Notes: generated from the sequence alone by a model not told the origin. 64,000 nt of DNA from Chryseobacterium suipulveris (GCF_022811685.1 NZ_CP094532.1:893501-957500), one strand, 5' to 3'. Numbered from the stretch's first letter, positions 53,830 to 62,129 are shown. A program made the numbers and translations.

Positions 53830-54143
53830 TCTCGAAGATTTCAGTGATTACGTAGAACGACTTGCCACAATTGCACGACAATTTCTTATAAAAATTCACG
53901 CAAAGTTTTTTTTCAACCTAAAAAATTGAGAGAAGCAAAGTTTGCGGATAAATCCGCTGAATAAGCGACCGCTTCATCAATTCGCTTTAGCGGATTAAAC
54001 TTTGTCGTCTTAAAATAGAAAATGATTTAGAAAATGCTTTGCGGTTTTTATTCTCGCAGATTTCAGTGATTACTCAGAACGACTTGCCACTAATTCACGA
54101 ATATTTCTTTTCATAACCTCACTCATTTCGACCTCGGAGATTT
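53830..54143. repeat. ~314-bp direct repeat D, copy 2
   Basis: Nearly identical to copy 1, with scattered substitutions and one-base gaps. The same internal palindromes and the same doubled gatttcagtgattac are present. Confidence 0.85.
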
Positions 54144-54322
54144 CTTCGCAAAAAGATCCAGTCTTGAAACCGAAGGTTAGCCGATTCCATTGAAAATCTT
54201 AAATTGCAGAAAAGCAATTTTCGTTACTTTTGCATCAAGGCAAAAGTCAAAAAGTATTTCTCGCTTTTCACCTTAATATACACAGCTCAAAATCAATTCA
54301 AATAGTATTTTCAAGTATTATT

Positions 54323-54901
54323 ATGCACGAAATCATCACCGAAGACAAAGAAATATTCCTTTTCCTCAACAATTTGGGGAGCGACACTTTCGACCGTTTT
54401 TGGATAATGGTTTCGGGAACGTGGATCTGGGTTCCGCTGTATGTGATTTTCCTTTATCTCCTTGCCAAAAATTATAAAGTCCGCAATTTGGTCTTCATTC
54501 TGATTTTCATTGCGTTGGGAGTTACGGTTTCGGATCAGTTGGCGGGAATCTTCAAATCGGGGATCGGCAGATTGCGACCATGTCACGATCCGAGTTTGGA
54601 CCATTTGATGCGGGAAGTTCAGTGCGGTGGTCAGTTTGGGTTTTACTCCAGTCACGCCTCCAATACGTTCTTTATCGCAACTTTTATGACGATGCTGCTC
54701 TTCAAAAAATACAGATTTCTTCCGTATTTCCTCTTCTTTTGGGCGGCAATGGTTTCGTACAGCCGCATTTATCTTGGCGTACATTTCCCGATGGATATTT
54801 TAATGGGAGCCGCGATGGGATTTTTCCTCGGAGGTTTCTTCTCGACACTGGCTTTGAAGGTAATCAGAAAGCAGGAAAATAATGAGTCGGAGCGTGGGTG
54901 A
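54323..54901 (+). CDS. PAP2-family membrane phosphatase
   Basis: A 192-residue membrane phosphatase of the PAP2 superfamily (lipid phosphate or undecaprenyl-diphosphate phosphatase type). The start MHEIITEDKEIFLFLN is preferred; a longer frame begins in a hairpin repeat (MHQGKSQ) and adds 31 residues without family support. The motifs are K-x6-RP in KSGIGRLRP, SSHASNTFF and SRIYLGVHFPMDIL, giving the catalytic His and Asp. Five to six membrane helices are seen. The role is probably recycling of polyprenyl carrier lipid. Its last codons (ESERG and stop) run into a gttgg-type repeat tract. Confidence 0.88.
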   Translation: MHEIITEDKEIFLFLNNLGSDTFDRFWIMVSGTWIWVPLYVIFLYLLAKNYKVRNLVFILIFIALGVTVSDQLAGIFKSGIGRLRPCHDPSLDHLMREVQCGGQFGFYSSHASNTFFIATFMTMLLFKKYRFLPYFLFFWAAMVSYSRIYLGVHFPMDILMGAAMGFFLGGFFSTLALKVIRKQENNESERG

Positions 54902-55060
54902 GTTGGTGAGTTGGAGTGTAGGTGAGTTGGAGAGTATGAGAGTTGGAGCGTGAATTTCTCCGAGTGAATTTGCTTCGCTGTGAATTTCTCCGAGTGAATT
55001 TTGAAACCTGAAACCTGAAACCTGAAACTTGAACCTCGCACCCTGTATCATGCACCTAAT
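54893..55060. repeat. Heptamer/octamer tracts between PAP2 and polA
   Basis: gagttgg words (54893-54950), a doubled gtgaatttctccgagtgaattt (two copies ~20 bases apart), four gaaacct-type heptamers (55002-55030) and cctcgca words. The polA promoter begins right after. Confidence 0.8.
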
Positions 55061-55111
55061 TTGACCGAATAAATTACTTGTTTCTTGGTCCTTTTACTTG
55101 GCTCTTTTTTC

Positions 55112-55119
55112 TATCTTTG
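55112..55119 (+). promoter_or_regulatory. -7 box of polA (TATCTTTG), 5 bases before ATG
   Basis: TAnnTTTG directly ahead of the start at 55125. It also shows that the longer frame from a TTG at 55098 is not the real start. Confidence 0.65.
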
Positions 55120-55124
55120 CTCTC

Positions 55125-57968
55125 ATGACACACAACGAAAACGACAAGCGCCTTTTCCTTATAGACGCCTATGCGATGATCTTTCGCGGCTATTACGCAC
55201 TCATCAGAAGTCCGAGAATTACCAGTACGGGAATCGACACTTCGGCAATTTTTGGGTTTACCAATTCTTTGATTGAACTGATCCGAAGAGAGCGTCCGTC
55301 GCATTTGGCGGTGGTTTTCGATGTGGGTGAAGCAAGTGTGCGAACCGCCGACTTTGCCGAATACAAAGCCAATCGGAGCGAAACTCCCGAAGCGATCAAA
55401 ATTGCCGTTCCCTACATTCACAGAATACTCGAAGCGATGCATGTCCCGATTTTGGGAGTGGAAGGTTACGAAGCCGACGATGTGATCGGAACCATCGCCT
55501 GCAAAGCGGAAGCGGAAGGTTACAAGGTTTTTATGGTGACTCCCGATAAAGATTTTGCGCAGTGCGTTACCGAGAACATCAAGATTTACAAGCCAGGTTT
55601 GAAGGGTGCCGAATTTGAGATTCTGGGAATTCCAGAAGTGTTGGCGAAATACGAAATCGAGGATCCGAAACAGGTCATCGATTTCCTTGCAATGATGGGC
55701 GATTCCGTTGACAATATTCCGGGATTGGAAGGAGTGGGCGAGAAAACTGCCAAGAAATTCCTGAAAGAGTACGGAAGCATTGAAAACCTTTTGGCGAATA
55801 CCCACGAAATCAAGGGGAAACTTCGCGAAAAAGTTGAAGCTTCTGCAGAACGTGGGATTCTTTCAAAGAAGTTGGCGACGATTCTATGCGACGCACCGAT
55901 TGAGTTTCATCAGGAACAGTACGATTTGGAGACTCCTGATTTTGAAAAAGTTAAAGAGATTTTTGATGAAATTGAATTCCGCAGATTGTATGAAAATCTG
56001 TACCGCGCTTTTGCGACCAATGGGGAATCAACCAACGGAATTCAGCAATCGGCGGATCCGAATAAAGTTTCACGATACGACAAAGTAGAACAGAAAAGCG
56101 GACCGATTCAACTGGATTTATTTGCCAATTTCGAGGAACTCGATCACGCAACGACCACTAAATCGACGGTGGACAATAACGACCACCTTTACCAATACAT
56201 TGCTTCACCGAAAGCGCAGAAAATTTTGGTGGAAAATCTTTTGGCTCAAAAAGCAGTTTGCTTCGACACCGAAACCACATCATTAAACGAAATGGAAGCC
56301 GAACTGATCGGGATGAGTTTCTCGTACAGAAAAGGTTTGGCGTATTATATTCCACTTTCGGAAAACAGGGAGGAAGCTTTGGAAACACTTGAAATTTTCC
56401 GTCCGTTTTTTGAGAAAAAGGAAATTATCAAAATCGCCCATAATTTAAAGTTCGACTATAAAATCCTCAAACAGTACGGAATTGAAGTGGAAGGTGCGAT
56501 GTTTGACACGATGATCGCGCATTACCTCCTGAATCCCGACGGAAGACACGGAATGGATTACCTCGCCGAAGTTTACCTGAATTACAAACCAGTACCGATT
56601 GAAACCCTGATTGGCAAAGGAAAAAATCAGGGAACGCTGCGTTCGGTTTCGATTGAAGATCAGACGAAATATGCGGGGGAAGATGCGGATGTTACTTTTC
56701 AACTTTATGAGATTTTCTCGCCTCAACTGAAAAAGGAAAACCTGGAGGATCTTTTTTACCAGGTCGAAATGCCTTTAATGAAAGTCCTTGCCAATATGGA
56801 ATTGGAGGGAATTTCACTCGACAAAAAATGGCTCGAACAGGAAAGCAAGGATTTGGAAAATGACTTGAAAGAACTCGAAACCAAAATCTTCAACTTGACG
56901 GGAGAGGAATTCAATATGAACTCGCCGCGACAGTTGGGAGAGATCCTTTTCGACAAACTGCAACTCGACCCAAAAGCAAAGAAAACGAAGACAGGTCAAT
57001 ACGCCACTTCCGAAGATGTGCTGCAGAAACTGAGTTCGAAACACGAGATCATTCCATTAATTCTGGAATACAGAACCTACCAAAAACTGAAATCAACCTA
57101 CGTTGACGCCTTGCCAAACCAGATCGACAAGGACGATAACCGCGTACACACCAATTTCTCGCAAACCACGGCTGCAACGGGAAGATTGGCTTCAGTAAAT
57201 CCGAATTTGCAGAATATTCCGATCCGTACTTTGCGTGGTCAGCAAATTCGTGGCGCATTCAAAGCTGATGAGGGAAAGAAGATTATTTCCGCCGATTACT
57301 CGCAGATTGAACTTCGCCTGATTGCCGAGATTTCCAACGAGGAAAATATGATCAAAGCTTTCCAGAACGGGGAGGATATTCACGCTTCCACCGCTTCAAA
57401 ATTGTTTAATGTTCCTTTGGAAGAAGTCACCAAAACCCAGCGTTCACAGGCGAAAACCGTCAACTTTGGAATCATCTACGGACAAGGAGCATTTGGTTTA
57501 GCTGAACAAACCGGACTTTCCCGTACCGAAGCAAAACAGATGATCGAAAACTATTTCGCGACCTATCCGCAACTGAAAAAATATATGGCAGAACAGGTGA
57601 AGAAAGCCCAGGATTTAGGTTACGTGGAAACAATCCTGAAAAGAAAGCGCCACCTGAAAGACATCAACTCCGCCAATTTTGTCGTGAAAGCGCACGCCGA
57701 AAGAAACGCGGTAAACGCACCCATTCAGGGAAGCGCAGCCGACATCATTAAAATCGCCATGATTAAGATTGATGAGGAACTTTCTGCAAAAAATTTAAAA
57801 ACAAAAATGTTGCTTCAAGTTCACGACGAACTGGTTTTCGAAGCACCGATTGAAGAAATAGAAACCGCCAAAGAACTCATCAAAACCGAAATGGAATCTG
57901 CGTTTGACACAAAAGTTCCGCTACTCGTGGAAGTTGGAGTGGGCGAGAACTGGTTGGAAGCGCACTAA
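55125..57968 (+). CDS. polA: DNA polymerase I
   Basis: A 947-residue repair and Okazaki-fragment polymerase with all three activities. The 5'-nuclease part (about 1-300) has LFLIDAYAMIFRGYYA, YEADDVIGTIA and GDSVDNIPGLEGVGEKTA. The 3'-5' exonuclease (about 365-550) keeps its acidic residues in CFDTETTSL, HNLKFDYKIL and YAGEDADVTFQLY. The polymerase part has TGRLASVNPNLQNIPIR, motif A SADYSQIELRLIAE, motif B RSQAKTVNFGIIYGQG and motif C LLQVHDELVFEAP. The start MTHNENDKRLFLIDAY is chosen over a TTG 27 bases upstream. The stop is followed at once by gttggaga octamers. Confidence 0.97.
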   Translation: MTHNENDKRLFLIDAYAMIFRGYYALIRSPRITSTGIDTSAIFGFTNSLIELIRRERPSHLAVVFDVGEASVRTADFAEYKANRSETPEAIKIAVPYIHRILEAMHVPILGVEGYEADDVIGTIACKAEAEGYKVFMVTPDKDFAQCVTENIKIYKPGLKGAEFEILGIPEVLAKYEIEDPKQVIDFLAMMGDSVDNIPGLEGVGEKTAKKFLKEYGSIENLLANTHEIKGKLREKVEASAERGILSKKLATILCDAPIEFHQEQYDLETPDFEKVKEIFDEIEFRRLYENLYRAFATNGESTNGIQQSADPNKVSRYDKVEQKSGPIQLDLFANFEELDHATTTKSTVDNNDHLYQYIASPKAQKILVENLLAQKAVCFDTETTSLNEMEAELIGMSFSYRKGLAYYIPLSENREEALETLEIFRPFFEKKEIIKIAHNLKFDYKILKQYGIEVEGAMFDTMIAHYLLNPDGRHGMDYLAEVYLNYKPVPIETLIGKGKNQGTLRSVSIEDQTKYAGEDADVTFQLYEIFSPQLKKENLEDLFYQVEMPLMKVLANMELEGISLDKKWLEQESKDLENDLKELETKIFNLTGEEFNMNSPRQLGEILFDKLQLDPKAKKTKTGQYATSEDVLQKLSSKHEIIPLILEYRTYQKLKSTYVDALPNQIDKDDNRVHTNFSQTTAATGRLASVNPNLQNIPIRTLRGQQIRGAFKADEGKKIISADYSQIELRLIAEISNEENMIKAFQNGEDIHASTASKLFNVPLEEVTKTQRSQAKTVNFGIIYGQGAFGLAEQTGLSRTEAKQMIENYFATYPQLKKYMAEQVKKAQDLGYVETILKRKRHLKDINSANFVVKAHAERNAVNAPIQGSAADIIKIAMIKIDEELSAKNLKTKMLLQVHDELVFEAPIEEIETAKELIKTEMESAFDTKVPLLVEVGVGENWLEAH

Positions 57969-58030
57969 CGAAGTTGGAGAGTTGGAGAGTTGGAGAGTTT
58001 GAAGTTTCGGGTTTCAAGTTTCAGGTAAGC
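57969..58030. repeat. gttggaga octamers after polA
   Basis: Three perfect 8-bp units, followed by gtttgaag and ttcaagtttcagg words of the repeat A type. Confidence 0.75.
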
Positions 58031-58111
58031 CATTTAATGAACAATTCGCAATTTGATGAGCTGTTTTTATTTCGGAGAAATGAAATCTGTGTAGAATAAT
58101 CATAACATTGC

Positions 58112-58140
58112 GAAAATGCGTTCCGTAGGAACGATATAAT
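58112..58140. repeat. Small hairpin of the TCCGTAGGA family
   Basis: CGTTCC-GTA-GGAACG, followed by atataatgtaaaaaa. Related hairpins with compensated stem changes occur inside the gene at 60990-62129 (61627-61639 and 61678-61690). Confidence 0.7.
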
Positions 58141-58184
58141 GTAAAAAAAAAAATAACGGAATTAAATGAATTTCGCGGATAAAA

Positions 58185-58215
58185 CATCAAACATCAAACA
58201 TCAAACATCAAATCT
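58185..58215. repeat. catcaaa heptamer tract
   Basis: Four perfect 7-bp units, just before the YciI-like remnant. Confidence 0.8.
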
Positions 58216-58235
58216 TAAACAAAAATTTTTTAGAT

Positions 58236-58301
58236 ATGAGAACCGTAGTATTTTACGAAAACACGCCCGATGCAACGATGGAAAAAATGCTGGAAAAATA
58301 G
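58236..58301 (+). pseudogene. N-terminal remnant of a YciI-family gene
   Basis: A 21-codon frame starting MRTVVFYENTPDATMEKMLE, which I recognise as the usual start of small YciI-like (dimeric alpha/beta barrel) proteins of about 95 residues. It then meets a stop and a gttgca-word tract, so the rest is gone. Expression as a peptide is unlikely but possible. Confidence 0.55.
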
Positions 58302-58383
58302 GTGGATATTGTTGCAGTAGTTGCAATGGTTGCAGTTGGTTGCATTGGTACATTGCTACATTTTTAAATTGGTAGAATAAAGA

Positions 58384-59262
58384 ATGAAGTTCCTGATCAT
58401 CATTCCCGCACACAACGAAGAGAAAAATATTTTCTTTACGCTCGAATCTTTAAAGAACCAAATCTTTAAAGACTTCGAAATAGTGGTCGTGAATGACGGA
58501 TCAACCGACAAAACTGGCGAAATCGTCGAAAACTTCAAATCTCAAATTCCAAACCTCAAACTTTTGAATTTAGAAAAATCGGTACACGAACCTGGAGCAA
58601 AAGTGGTGAACACTTTTAATAAAGGTCTTAAAAGTGTTGACGTTCAGAGTTTTGATATCATCTGTAAATTCGATGCCGACATTATTTTTCCTGATAATTA
58701 TCTGAAAAAAGTCAATGAGGTTTACGAAACAAATCCCAAAGCAGGAATGGTTTCTGGATTGGTAAAAATCAAGAAATCGGTATTTGAAAAGAATTTGGCT
58801 TTTGATTTTAAAGATGAAAAGCATCAGTGGATCTTTGAAAATATTTCCTCTAAAAACCATATTCGCGGCCCCATAAAATCTTACCGAAAAGAATGTTTTC
58901 TGCAGATGAACGGACTTCGACCAGTTCTCGGTTGGGACAATATCGACGTGATGCTCGCGAAGAAACACGGTTGGGAAACCGTCACCATCAAAGACTTGTG
59001 GGTGAAACATCTTCGTCCGACTGCCTACAAATACAAAAAACAGAAAGCCGAAAAACTCGGGGAATATTTCTACAACATCGGTTTGAGTTTCCCGTTGGCA
59101 ATGATTTCATCGGCAAAATCTTCATGGAAAAACAAATCATTTTCAGAATTTTTCGCCACTATGAAAACTTTTCTGAAACAGAGTTCCAAAAGAAAGCTCA
59201 CCAAAGAAGAAATCAAACATATCCGAAATCTGCGGTGGAAGCAGATAATCAATAAAAAGTAA
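58384..59262 (+). CDS. Family 2 glycosyltransferase
   Basis: A 292-residue GT-A fold enzyme. The start MKFLIIIPAHNEEKNIFFTL contains the nucleotide-sugar strand. VVVNDGSTDKTGEI near residue 40 and the metal-binding DxD in CKFDADIIFPDNY near residue 96 follow. GLRPVLGWDNIDVMLAKKHGW near residue 178 is the acceptor-side loop. A short basic C-terminal region follows, without clear membrane helices. It belongs to a small surface-polysaccharide-like group with the later glycosyltransferase and flippase. The amidohydrolase gene begins 3 bases after its stop, so they are co-transcribed. Confidence 0.92.
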   Translation: MKFLIIIPAHNEEKNIFFTLESLKNQIFKDFEIVVVNDGSTDKTGEIVENFKSQIPNLKLLNLEKSVHEPGAKVVNTFNKGLKSVDVQSFDIICKFDADIIFPDNYLKKVNEVYETNPKAGMVSGLVKIKKSVFEKNLAFDFKDEKHQWIFENISSKNHIRGPIKSYRKECFLQMNGLRPVLGWDNIDVMLAKKHGWETVTIKDLWVKHLRPTAYKYKKQKAEKLGEYFYNIGLSFPLAMISSAKSSWKNKSFSEFFATMKTFLKQSSKRKLTKEEIKHIRNLRWKQIINKK

Positions 59263-59265
59263 ATT

Positions 59266-60930
59266 ATGAATATGAAGTTTAATAGTGTGTTTAGAAAATT
59301 ATTCGTGCATTCGTGGCAGTTGAAATTGGTATTGGTGTTCTCGTCGGTAATAATGTCCGCCCAGAAATCCACCGATCTCATCATTCACAACGCAAGAATC
59401 TACACCGTCAATAAGAATTTCTACGTGGCGCAATCCATGGCAGTTTCCAAAGGAAAAATTGTCGCGGTAGGAAAAAGCTCAGATATCCTTAAAAAATATA
59501 AATCTAAAAATATTCAGAATCTGAATGGGAAAACAGTTTTCCCTGGATTCATCGATGCGCATTGCCATTTCACAGGTTATGCGACCGACAAATGGAAGTG
59601 CGAACTTTGGGGTACGAAATCTTGGGATGAGATCATTGCGCGGTTAACCGAATATTCTAAAAATGCGCCGATGGAATGGATTTACGGTAGAAGTTGGGAC
59701 CAAAACGATTGGCCAGTAAAAGAGTTTCCAAATAAGGAACGACTTGACCAGCTTTTTCCTAACCGACCCGTTTATCTGAAAAGAATTGACGGTCACGCTG
59801 CAATTGCCAATCAGAAAGCGCTCGACATCGCTGGAATTACTTTGAACACTAAAGTTAACGGTGGCGAAATCGAACAGAAAAACGGAAAACTGACCGGAGT
59901 TCTCATCGACAATGCGATGCTTGTGGTGGAAAAACATTTGCCGCAGATCAGCGACGAGATGGCTATTAATTATTTTTCGGAGTTGCAAAAAGAATGTTTT
60001 TCTTACGGCTTGACTTCCCTTCACGACTGCGGAATCACAGAACATACTTTGTCGCTACTGGAAAAAGCGCAATCCCAGAATATTTTGAAAATGAAAATTT
60101 TTGCCCTTCTTGAAGATAATCCCGATTACTACGACAAATGGGCAAAGAAAGGAAGGTACACCAACGGAAATATCACAGTGGGCGGATTCAAGGTCTATTC
60201 AGACGGCGCGCTTGGTTCGAGAGGAGCGTGTCTGATTCACGATTATTCAGACAAAAAAGGGTGGAAAGGGTTTCTCCTAAGTGAAGAGGAATATTTTCGA
60301 ACTTTAGCTAAAAAACTGAAAAACAGCAACTTGCAAATGTGTACACACGCAATCGGAGATTCTGCAAACCGAACGATTCTCAAAATTTATGGTGAAGTTC
60401 TCGGAGCCAAAAACGACCGAAGATGGAGAATTGAACACGCCCAAATTATGGACAAAGACGATTTCGGACTGTTTGGTAAATATTCTATAATCCCTTCTGT
60501 ACAGCCGACTCACGCCACTTCAGATATGTACTGGGCAGAAGAAAGAGTGGGAAAGGAGCGCTTGAAATATTCCTACGCTTACAAGGATTTGTTGAAACAA
60601 AACGGATGGCTTCCTTTGGGAACTGATTTTCCTGTGGAAGAAATCAGCCCATTCAAAACCTTTTTAGCGGCGGTTGCAAGAAAGGATGCCAACAATTTCC
60701 CTGCAAACGGATTTCAAAAAGAAAACGCTTTAACCCGCGAACAGGCGATCCGGGGAATGACGATTTGGGCGGCAAAAGCTGGCTTTCAGGAAAATGAAAT
60801 CGGGAGTTTGGAAGTGGGGAAATCCGCCGACTTCATCATCCTGAATCAGGATCTGATGAAGGTTCCCGAAGATCAAATTTTGAAAACGAAGGTTTTGAAA
60901 ACTTACTCCAGCGGAAAGCAAGTTTTTTGA
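59266..60930 (+). CDS. Exported amidohydrolase (YtcJ-like, amidohydrolase-3 family)
   Basis: A 554-residue metal-dependent hydrolase of unknown substrate. The N-terminal ~33 residues form a signal-peptide-like stretch ending SSVIMSAQ. The TIM-barrel features are FPGFIDAHCHFTG (HxH metal site) near residue 91, YLKRIDGHAAIANQKAL, GFKVYSDGALGSRGACL, MCTHAIGDSANRTIL, RIEHAQIMDKDDF and LPLGTDFPVEEISPF. The composite barrel ends in GSLEVGKSADFIILNQDLM. The stretch coding KLFVHSWQ matches, in reverse, the intergenic word gccacgaatgcacgaata. The gene is in an operon with the glycosyltransferases. Confidence 0.88.
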   Translation: MNMKFNSVFRKLFVHSWQLKLVLVFSSVIMSAQKSTDLIIHNARIYTVNKNFYVAQSMAVSKGKIVAVGKSSDILKKYKSKNIQNLNGKTVFPGFIDAHCHFTGYATDKWKCELWGTKSWDEIIARLTEYSKNAPMEWIYGRSWDQNDWPVKEFPNKERLDQLFPNRPVYLKRIDGHAAIANQKALDIAGITLNTKVNGGEIEQKNGKLTGVLIDNAMLVVEKHLPQISDEMAINYFSELQKECFSYGLTSLHDCGITEHTLSLLEKAQSQNILKMKIFALLEDNPDYYDKWAKKGRYTNGNITVGGFKVYSDGALGSRGACLIHDYSDKKGWKGFLLSEEEYFRTLAKKLKNSNLQMCTHAIGDSANRTILKIYGEVLGAKNDRRWRIEHAQIMDKDDFGLFGKYSIIPSVQPTHATSDMYWAEERVGKERLKYSYAYKDLLKQNGWLPLGTDFPVEEISPFKTFLAAVARKDANNFPANGFQKENALTREQAIRGMTIWAAKAGFQENEIGSLEVGKSADFIILNQDLMKVPEDQILKTKVLKTYSSGKQVF

Positions 60931-60989
60931 TTCGATACTAAAAGAACGAATTGCAACAAATGTGACTTTGTAACCAACTGCATCAAACC

Positions 60990-62129
60990 TTGAAAAAAAT
61001 CGCCTACATCGAACTCGACACCCACGCTGAGATTGCAGTCAACTTTATGGAGCTGATGCAGGATTCCAAAGAATTTTCTGTGGACTATTATTTCTCCCAA
61101 AAAATTTTGAAGAGCATCGGCAAGCATCATCCGAATATTTTTCTGTCGGAAAATTCGATGCTTTTGGATCAGTTGAAGGCGAAAACTTATGACTTGGTCA
61201 TTATCGGGACGGTTCATCGTTATTTCAATCTTTTCAATGAAATTTGTACGAAATATCAAACATCGGTGATTGTGCACAATCTGAATTTCACGAAAATTTC
61301 CAAATTTCAGCTTCTGAAAAATATCTTCAAGAAAGATTTCAAATACCGGCTGAAACTGTTGTTGAAAGAAGACCTGCTTTCCGCACCCAATGTTTTCAAG
61401 AATTCTAAAAACCTGTTGGTTCTGGATAAAAATCTTGCAGTTGGGAAGTTTAAATTTTTGCCTTTGTTTTTTAATCAGTTTAATGAAAATTCGGGTTCAC
61501 AGATTTTTACCATCGTTATTCCAGGAGCGGTTTCGCAGCAAAGAAGGGACTATAAAAAAGTTTTGGGAAAATTAGAAAAACTGGGATGGAATAATAAGAG
61601 TGCAGAAAATGATGCGGAATTTGAAAAACTCCGTAGGAGTGACAGGTTTGTAGAAAATGATTTTGCTGAGGAAGCAAGCTCCGTAGGAGCGACAAGTCAA
61701 AAAGTACAGGTGGTTTTTCTTGGCAAAGCAAAAGGGAACGAACTTCATTGGTTACAGAAATTTGAGAAAGTTCTACCCGAAAACCTTACCATTAAATATT
61801 TCACCGAAAAAGTTCCACAACCTCTTTTTGACGAATGGATGAACAATGCCGACGTTTTATGGTGTCCCATTCTAAGCGAAACCGAATTTTTTAGCCAAAA
61901 AGAAATCTACGGTAAAACCAAAATGTCGGGAAATATCGGCGACGCTATTAAATACGGAAAGATGGCGGTTTTCCCAGAAAAATACAGTTCCGATTTTGAC
62001 TTTATTATCTCAGAAAAAAAGCTGGATGTCTTCAGTTTTAGTGGTGAAACATCATTCGATTTTTCAAAGGATTTTAACAAAGAAAAAGTGATAAAAGAGT
62101 TGGAAGATAAACTCCTACTTTTACTTTAA
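60990..62129 (+). CDS. Probable glycosyltransferase with in-frame repeat insertion (TTG start)
   Basis: A 379-residue protein that resembles bacteroidetal GT-B-like glycosyltransferases; the assignment is modest. The TTG start is chosen because KKIAYIELDTHAEIAVNFME is the first Rossmann strand. Visible features are YDLVIIGTVHRYFNLFNEI, LLVLDKNLAV, FTIVIPGAVSQQRRDYKKVL, VVFLGKAKGNELHWLQKFEK and a donor-site-like NADVLWCPILSETEFF. Residues about 210-242 are coded by two TCCGTAGGA-type hairpin repeats and their spacer (61622-61705), inserted without breaking the frame. The upstream neighbours point to a surface glycan role. Confidence 0.7.
   Translation: MKKIAYIELDTHAEIAVNFMELMQDSKEFSVDYYFSQKILKSIGKHHPNIFLSENSMLLDQLKAKTYDLVIIGTVHRYFNLFNEICTKYQTSVIVHNLNFTKISKFQLLKNIFKKDFKYRLKLLLKEDLLSAPNVFKNSKNLLVLDKNLAVGKFKFLPLFFNQFNENSGSQIFTIVIPGAVSQQRRDYKKVLGKLEKLGWNNKSAENDAEFEKLRRSDRFVENDFAEEASSVGATSQKVQVVFLGKAKGNELHWLQKFEKVLPENLTIKYFTEKVPQPLFDEWMNNADVLWCPILSETEFFSQKEIYGKTKMSGNIGDAIKYGKMAVFPEKYSSDFDFIISEKKLDVFSFSGETSFDFSKDFNKEKVIKELEDKLLLLL
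61622..61705. repeat. Pair of TCCGTAGGA hairpins inside a coding region
   Basis: ACTCC-GTA-GGAGT at 61627-61639 and GCTCC-GTA-GGAGC at 61678-61690, each followed by a gacag/gacaa word. The stems differ in compensated positions. Confidence 0.8.

Noticed and set aside
53658..53855. 65-codon plus-strand frame between the D repeats
   Set aside because: It runs through an inverted repeat and a hairpin, ends in D copy 2, and has no recognisable protein features.
54230..54322. Longer N-terminus for the PAP2 protein starting MHQGKSQ
   Set aside because: The extension is coded by the hairpin repeat TTTTGCATCAAGGCAAAAG and has no family support; MHEIITED is a normal start.
55098..55124. TTG start 9 codons upstream in polA
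   Set aside because: The -7 box at 55112-55119 would lie inside the coding region, and the ATG at 55125 begins the conserved N-terminus.
58166..58375. 69-codon frame ahead of the family 2 glycosyltransferase
   Set aside because: It is coded by catcaaa heptamers and gttgca words and overlaps the YciI-like remnant in another frame.
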